From contig JAGMES010000025.1 of NCBI GenBank assembly GCA_023128035.1, positions 1 to 45,389 of the forward strand: 45,389 nt of DNA, given 5' to 3'. The notes under the pieces are model-generated. The model did not search any database. It saw only the letters and a program-made list of their open reading frames with translations, and had not been told where the DNA came from. This DNA is from Halanaerobiales bacterium. Its GTDB lineage: Bacteria > Bacillota_F > Halanaerobiia > DY22613. Each line of letters begins with the position of its first letter. Position 1 is the stretch's first letter. Below, in pieces: positions 42,926-45,389 of this stretch. The translations under genes and the position numbers were made by a program.

Positions 42926-43156
42926 ATGGTTATAATTTTTTTTGAGTCGGGTTTTGCCGAAGATATTTTGTTTAAAAAAATAAAACAAGCTGACGAATTA
43001 TATAATGGTTATGATCCAAAGAATGTAGAAGAAGCAGCAAGAATATTTGAAGAACTGATAGTTGAATATCCTGATGAATTCGAAGTTCTTTGGAGTTGCT
43101 TACAGATAGATTCGGATTATTATAAAGAATTAGCCAGAGAAATGTTAATAGAATAA
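42926..43156 (+). CDS. Short TPR-like fragment, possibly a remnant
   Basis: The frame gives 76 residues: a hydrophobic start (V-I-I-F-F-E-S-G-F-A, the tail of a signal peptide?), then helical E-D-I-L-F-K-K-I-K-Q-A-D-E-L-Y and A-A-R-I-F-E-E-L-I-V-E-Y-P-D-E-F-E-V-L-W, a TPR-like helix pair. The ATG lies at the end of the T tract of the preceding terminator and has no ribosome-binding site, so both the start of the signal peptide and the expression signals seem lost. The protein is much shorter than typical secreted TPR proteins. It is probably the remains of a gene of the same general kind as the TPR gene at 26949. Confidence 0.4.
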   Translation: MVIIFFESGFAEDILFKKIKQADELYNGYDPKNVEEAARIFEELIVEYPDEFEVLWSCLQIDSDYYKELAREMLIE

Positions 43157-43220
43157 TCTGAATTTGATAAATGAGGAGGATTTTAAAAGAAGTTATTGAA
43201 GATTAGGTTATTAAGTAAAA

Positions 43221-43250
43221 AAAGAACTGGCAGAAATGCCAGCTCTTTTA
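43221..43250. terminator. Bidirectional terminator between convergent genes
   Basis: AACTGGCA and TGCCAGCT flank a GAAA loop. The stem runs into A residues on the left and T residues on the right, so each strand has a T tract after the hairpin. It serves the minus-strand gene ending at 43257 and any plus-strand transcript from the left. Confidence 0.85.
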
Positions 43251-43256
43251 TCACTA

Positions 43257-44060
43257 TTATAAATCTTCAACAGGATGTTGAGTAAGCCAATTGATTACAT
43301 TTAAAGCCAATTGTTTATGATCATATTCGATAAAGCCTTTATGTAAGTTTTCATGCGGAATGGTTCCAGTCCCATCATCAAAGATGGCACTATCTCCGAC
43401 GGCAACAAAGTGACCTTTGTTATGGGTGCCAGCAATCAATGCTGGTTGACTGTATCGCCATTCATTAAAGAAAATTAAGCCTTGAACTCGATCAGGATCA
43501 TGAATTTCCATACTTGTTCCTGACCAGATTGCCATTTCATTTACTTTATATGTAGCTGGATGTTCTTTGTACTCACCACTGACTGGTTCAGCAGAGAGGT
43601 TAGCTTCTAAAAAATCTGCATCTTCAAAGCGGAAACCTAATTCTTCGACAAACTGGTTAAATACTCCAATAGAGTCGATTCCACTGTGATTTCGATCTGA
43701 TTCAATATGGTTTCCGATAAAGAAGACGCCACCTCCATCAGTGATGAATTGTATGATCGTTTTTTGTTCTTCTTTAGTAAAAGCTGAATTAGGTTCTGAT
43801 ATGACGAGAACATCATGATTTTCTAGGATTTCTAAGGTGAGAGATTTAGTGATATCAGTTACTTCATAATTATGTGCTTTTAAAAGATCGGCAAAGTCAG
43901 AATATCCACCCTGAATTAGCCAATCAGCATTTCCAGCATCTTCAGCATGTCCTGCATCAAATAAAATAGATGCTCTAAATTCTTCAGCTTTAATCGTTTG
44001 GGTGAATGAAAATGTGATAACAACTAAAAATAAGATGATAATAATGTTTTTAAAATCCAT
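43257..44060 (-). CDS. Secreted protein with a GATase-like (GIFT/DUF4350-type) fold
   Basis: 267 residues with a signal peptide (I-I-I-I-L-F-L-V-V-I-T-F-S-F, cleavage near I-K-A-E-E). The mature part begins I-L-F-D-A-G-H-A-E-D-A-G-N-A-D-W, then alternates strands and helices: V-L-V-I-S-E-P, F-I-T-D-G-G-G-V-F-F-I-G-N-H and F-V-A-V-G-D-S-A-I-F-D-D. The G-G-G-V-F-F-I-G turn and the order of strands recall class I glutamine-amidotransferase-like and GIFT/DUF4350 domains, which bind ligands and often lack the catalytic Cys. I see no catalytic triad and do not assign an enzyme activity. AAAGGAGAC lies just before the ATG. It is divergent from the membrane transporter gene to its right, with about 94 nt between them. 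Confidence 0.8.
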   Translation of the reverse strand: MDFKNIIIILFLVVITFSFTQTIKAEEFRASILFDAGHAEDAGNADWLIQGGYSDFADLLKAHNYEVTDITKSLTLEILENHDVLVISEPNSAFTKEEQKTIIQFITDGGGVFFIGNHIESDRNHSGIDSIGVFNQFVEELGFRFEDADFLEANLSAEPVSGEYKEHPATYKVNEMAIWSGTSMEIHDPDRVQGLIFFNEWRYSQPALIAGTHNKGHFVAVGDSAIFDDGTGTIPHENLHKGFIEYDHKQLALNVINWLTQHPVEDL

Positions 44061-44102
44061 TTAAAAGTCTCCTTTCATGTTAACTATATTACATATTCGT
44101 TT

Positions 44103-44124
44103 TTGCAAGGAAAAATTCCTGCAA
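44103..44124. promoter_or_regulatory. Near-palindrome in the divergent intergenic region
   Basis: TTGCAAGGAA and TTCCTGCAA flank AAA, a palindrome except for one extra A. It lies between the divergent genes at 44060 and 44155, where an operator controlling both would be expected. No clear promoter boxes flank it. Confidence 0.35.
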
Positions 44125-44154
44125 TTATATTAATCGAGGAGGAATTATCGTATT

Positions 44155-45360
44155 ATGGAAGTTATAGGATTGGTACTAGCGTTTGTTGTAATTGTCGTAA
44201 TGATTATGAAACGAATCAATCTCGGGATAGCAATGTTTACAGGTTCATTGGTTATCGGATTGACTTCGCCAAATATTGGACTCTCTCGAACGTTTAATGT
44301 CTTGGGTGCAGGGATTTTCAATCAGATGACGCTGGAGTTGCTTTTAGTGGTTCTTAGTATAGGGATTATTGCAAATGTAATGGATAAAACTGGGCTGGTT
44401 GATCAAATGATTAGTGCATTTTCTGTGCTTTTTAGGAGGTTTGAGCCAGTATTAATTCTTATTCCTTCTGTGATGGGTGCTTTGACGATTCCAGGAGGCG
44501 CGATGATGTCAGCTCCTATGATTAATTCTATCGCTAGAGATTTGAATCTGTCTTCATGCAAAAAAATGTCAATTAATCTTCTCTATAGACATATTTTATA
44601 TTTTGTTTTCCCCTTTGCATCAGGGATGATATTGACGTCCAAATTAACTGGCTATAATGTTTTTGATTTGGTTATTCATTTTGCTCCCATATCTATAGCA
44701 ATGGGTGTAGTAGGTTATTTTACACTTTTTCATGATATGGATAATCCTTCTTTGAAAAAATCGCCAATAGCAATGAAAGTTCGAGCTTTTGGAGAGTTAA
44801 TAATGATTTTTTTACCTATGTTGCTTGGAATTTTTCTACCTATTTTTATGCCAATCCCATTTTGGGGAGCATTACTATTAGGTGTATTTATTCTTTTGAT
44901 CTATCAAAGGAAGAAGGTTACTTTAAAACTTATTTTTCAGAGTGTTCAATGGAAGTTATCTCTTGGTTTATTGGGAATTATGGTATTTAGAGAATTTGTG
45001 AATCAATTGCATGGTTTAGAAGAATTAGCTCAGACTTTCCTACAAGCCGGTCTACCAGTCTGGATTTTAGCTGTTGTGTTACCTGCTATGGTTGGCTTAT
45101 TGACAGGTACTACATCTGGCGCAATTGGAATAACTTTTCCGTTATTACTACCTTTGCTTGGTGGGGGAGATCCTCAATTAAAATATGTGGTTTTGATGTT
45201 TGGCTCTGCTTTCTTTAGCTATTATATCTCACCACTGCATTTTTGTTTGATCTTAACTGGAGAATATTTTGGTGTAACACTTAAAGAAATTTATCGAGAA
45301 TTATTTTGGCCAACTCTTGCAGGGATTGGTACGATGATCGTTTTATTCTTCTTGTATTAA
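44155..45360 (+). CDS. DUF401-family integral membrane protein (putative ion or organic-anion transporter)
   Basis: 401 residues with about 10 to 11 hydrophobic segments along the whole length. It starts M-E-V-I-G-L-V-L-A-F-V-V-I-V-V-M, has the conserved loop I-P-G-G-A-M-M-S-A-P-M near 110-120, and a second, related loop L-T-G-T-T-S-G-A-I-G near 320-330. Two such re-entrant-type loops in inverted halves are the mark of the ion-transporter (IT) superfamily, to which DUF401 (PF04165) belongs. The substrate is unknown. AGGAGG at about 44136-44141 supports the ATG at 44155; another frame starting at 44103 is a shadow. Complete within the window. Confidence 0.85.
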   Translation: MEVIGLVLAFVVIVVMIMKRINLGIAMFTGSLVIGLTSPNIGLSRTFNVLGAGIFNQMTLELLLVVLSIGIIANVMDKTGLVDQMISAFSVLFRRFEPVLILIPSVMGALTIPGGAMMSAPMINSIARDLNLSSCKKMSINLLYRHILYFVFPFASGMILTSKLTGYNVFDLVIHFAPISIAMGVVGYFTLFHDMDNPSLKKSPIAMKVRAFGELIMIFLPMLLGIFLPIFMPIPFWGALLLGVFILLIYQRKKVTLKLIFQSVQWKLSLGLLGIMVFREFVNQLHGLEELAQTFLQAGLPVWILAVVLPAMVGLLTGTTSGAIGITFPLLLPLLGGGDPQLKYVVLMFGSAFFSYYISPLHFCLILTGEYFGVTLKEIYRELFWPTLAGIGTMIVLFFLY

Positions 45361-45389
45361 ATTGATTGTAACTATTCAGTCGAATCAAC

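Noticed and set aside
1..45389. CRISPR arrays, tRNA or rRNA genes, insertion sequences
   Set aside because: I saw no regularly spaced direct repeats, cloverleaf-like sequences, rRNA-like sequence or transposase-like frames. This is reading by eye, so short divergent elements could be missed.

Overview
The window is AT-rich DNA from what looks like a diderm (outer-membrane-bearing) Firmicute. The order Halanaerobiales is my best guess. Ribosome-binding sites are strong AGGAGG types and the sigma-A-like promoters and codon use are Firmicute-like. Yet the window encodes two TolC-type outer-membrane factors, a lipoprotein-anchored periplasmic adaptor and a BamA/Omp85-like barrel protein, which only make sense in a double-membrane cell. 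This placement is inference from content, not from a database match. I see no rRNA, tRNA, CRISPR array or insertion sequence.

Left flank (1-3.4 kb): the 5' part of a Met/Tyr/Cys/His/Pro-rich small protein on the minus strand, the chaperone gene htpG with its terminator, and a decayed lipoprotein gene. Core (3.4-37.3 kb): a polyketide/non-ribosomal-peptide lipopeptide cluster, all on the plus strand. It opens with a decayed fatty-acyl-AMP ligase (FAAL) copy. Four assembly-line proteins follow: KS-KR-ACP; KS-DH-KR-ACP-C-A-PCP-E; C-A-PCP-E; and C-A-PCP-TE. Next come an MFS transporter, a secreted TPR protein, and a MacB-like tripartite exporter (permease, ATPase, adaptor, two TolC-like proteins). 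An intact FAAL-ACP protein closes the cluster.

How it may work (inference): the FAAL-ACP at the 3' end activates a fatty acid and hands it to the first KS. Two AT-less PKS modules extend it, using malonyl units supplied by an acyltransferase outside the window. The NRPS part then adds a predicted basic residue (lysine-like code, epimerised), an Asn (epimerised) and a second Asn. A thioesterase with a cysteine nucleophile releases the product, and the exporter carries it across both membranes. The predicted product is a cationic acyl-tripeptide with two D residues. I do not recognise a named compound.

Right flank (37.3-45.4 kb): a BamA-like gene broken by one frameshift in a G run, an AAA-ATPase/PD-(D/E)XK nuclease-like gene, a remnant of a PHP-domain gene, a solitary BrxL-like (BREX Lon-type) ATPase-protease, a TPR fragment, a secreted GATase-fold-like protein on the minus strand, and a DUF401-type membrane transporter. 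Gene decay is frequent: the lipoprotein, the first FAAL copy, the BamA-like gene, the PHP gene and probably the small TPR gene are all broken or truncated. A 47-nt leader is shared by the first PKS gene and the BamA-like gene.
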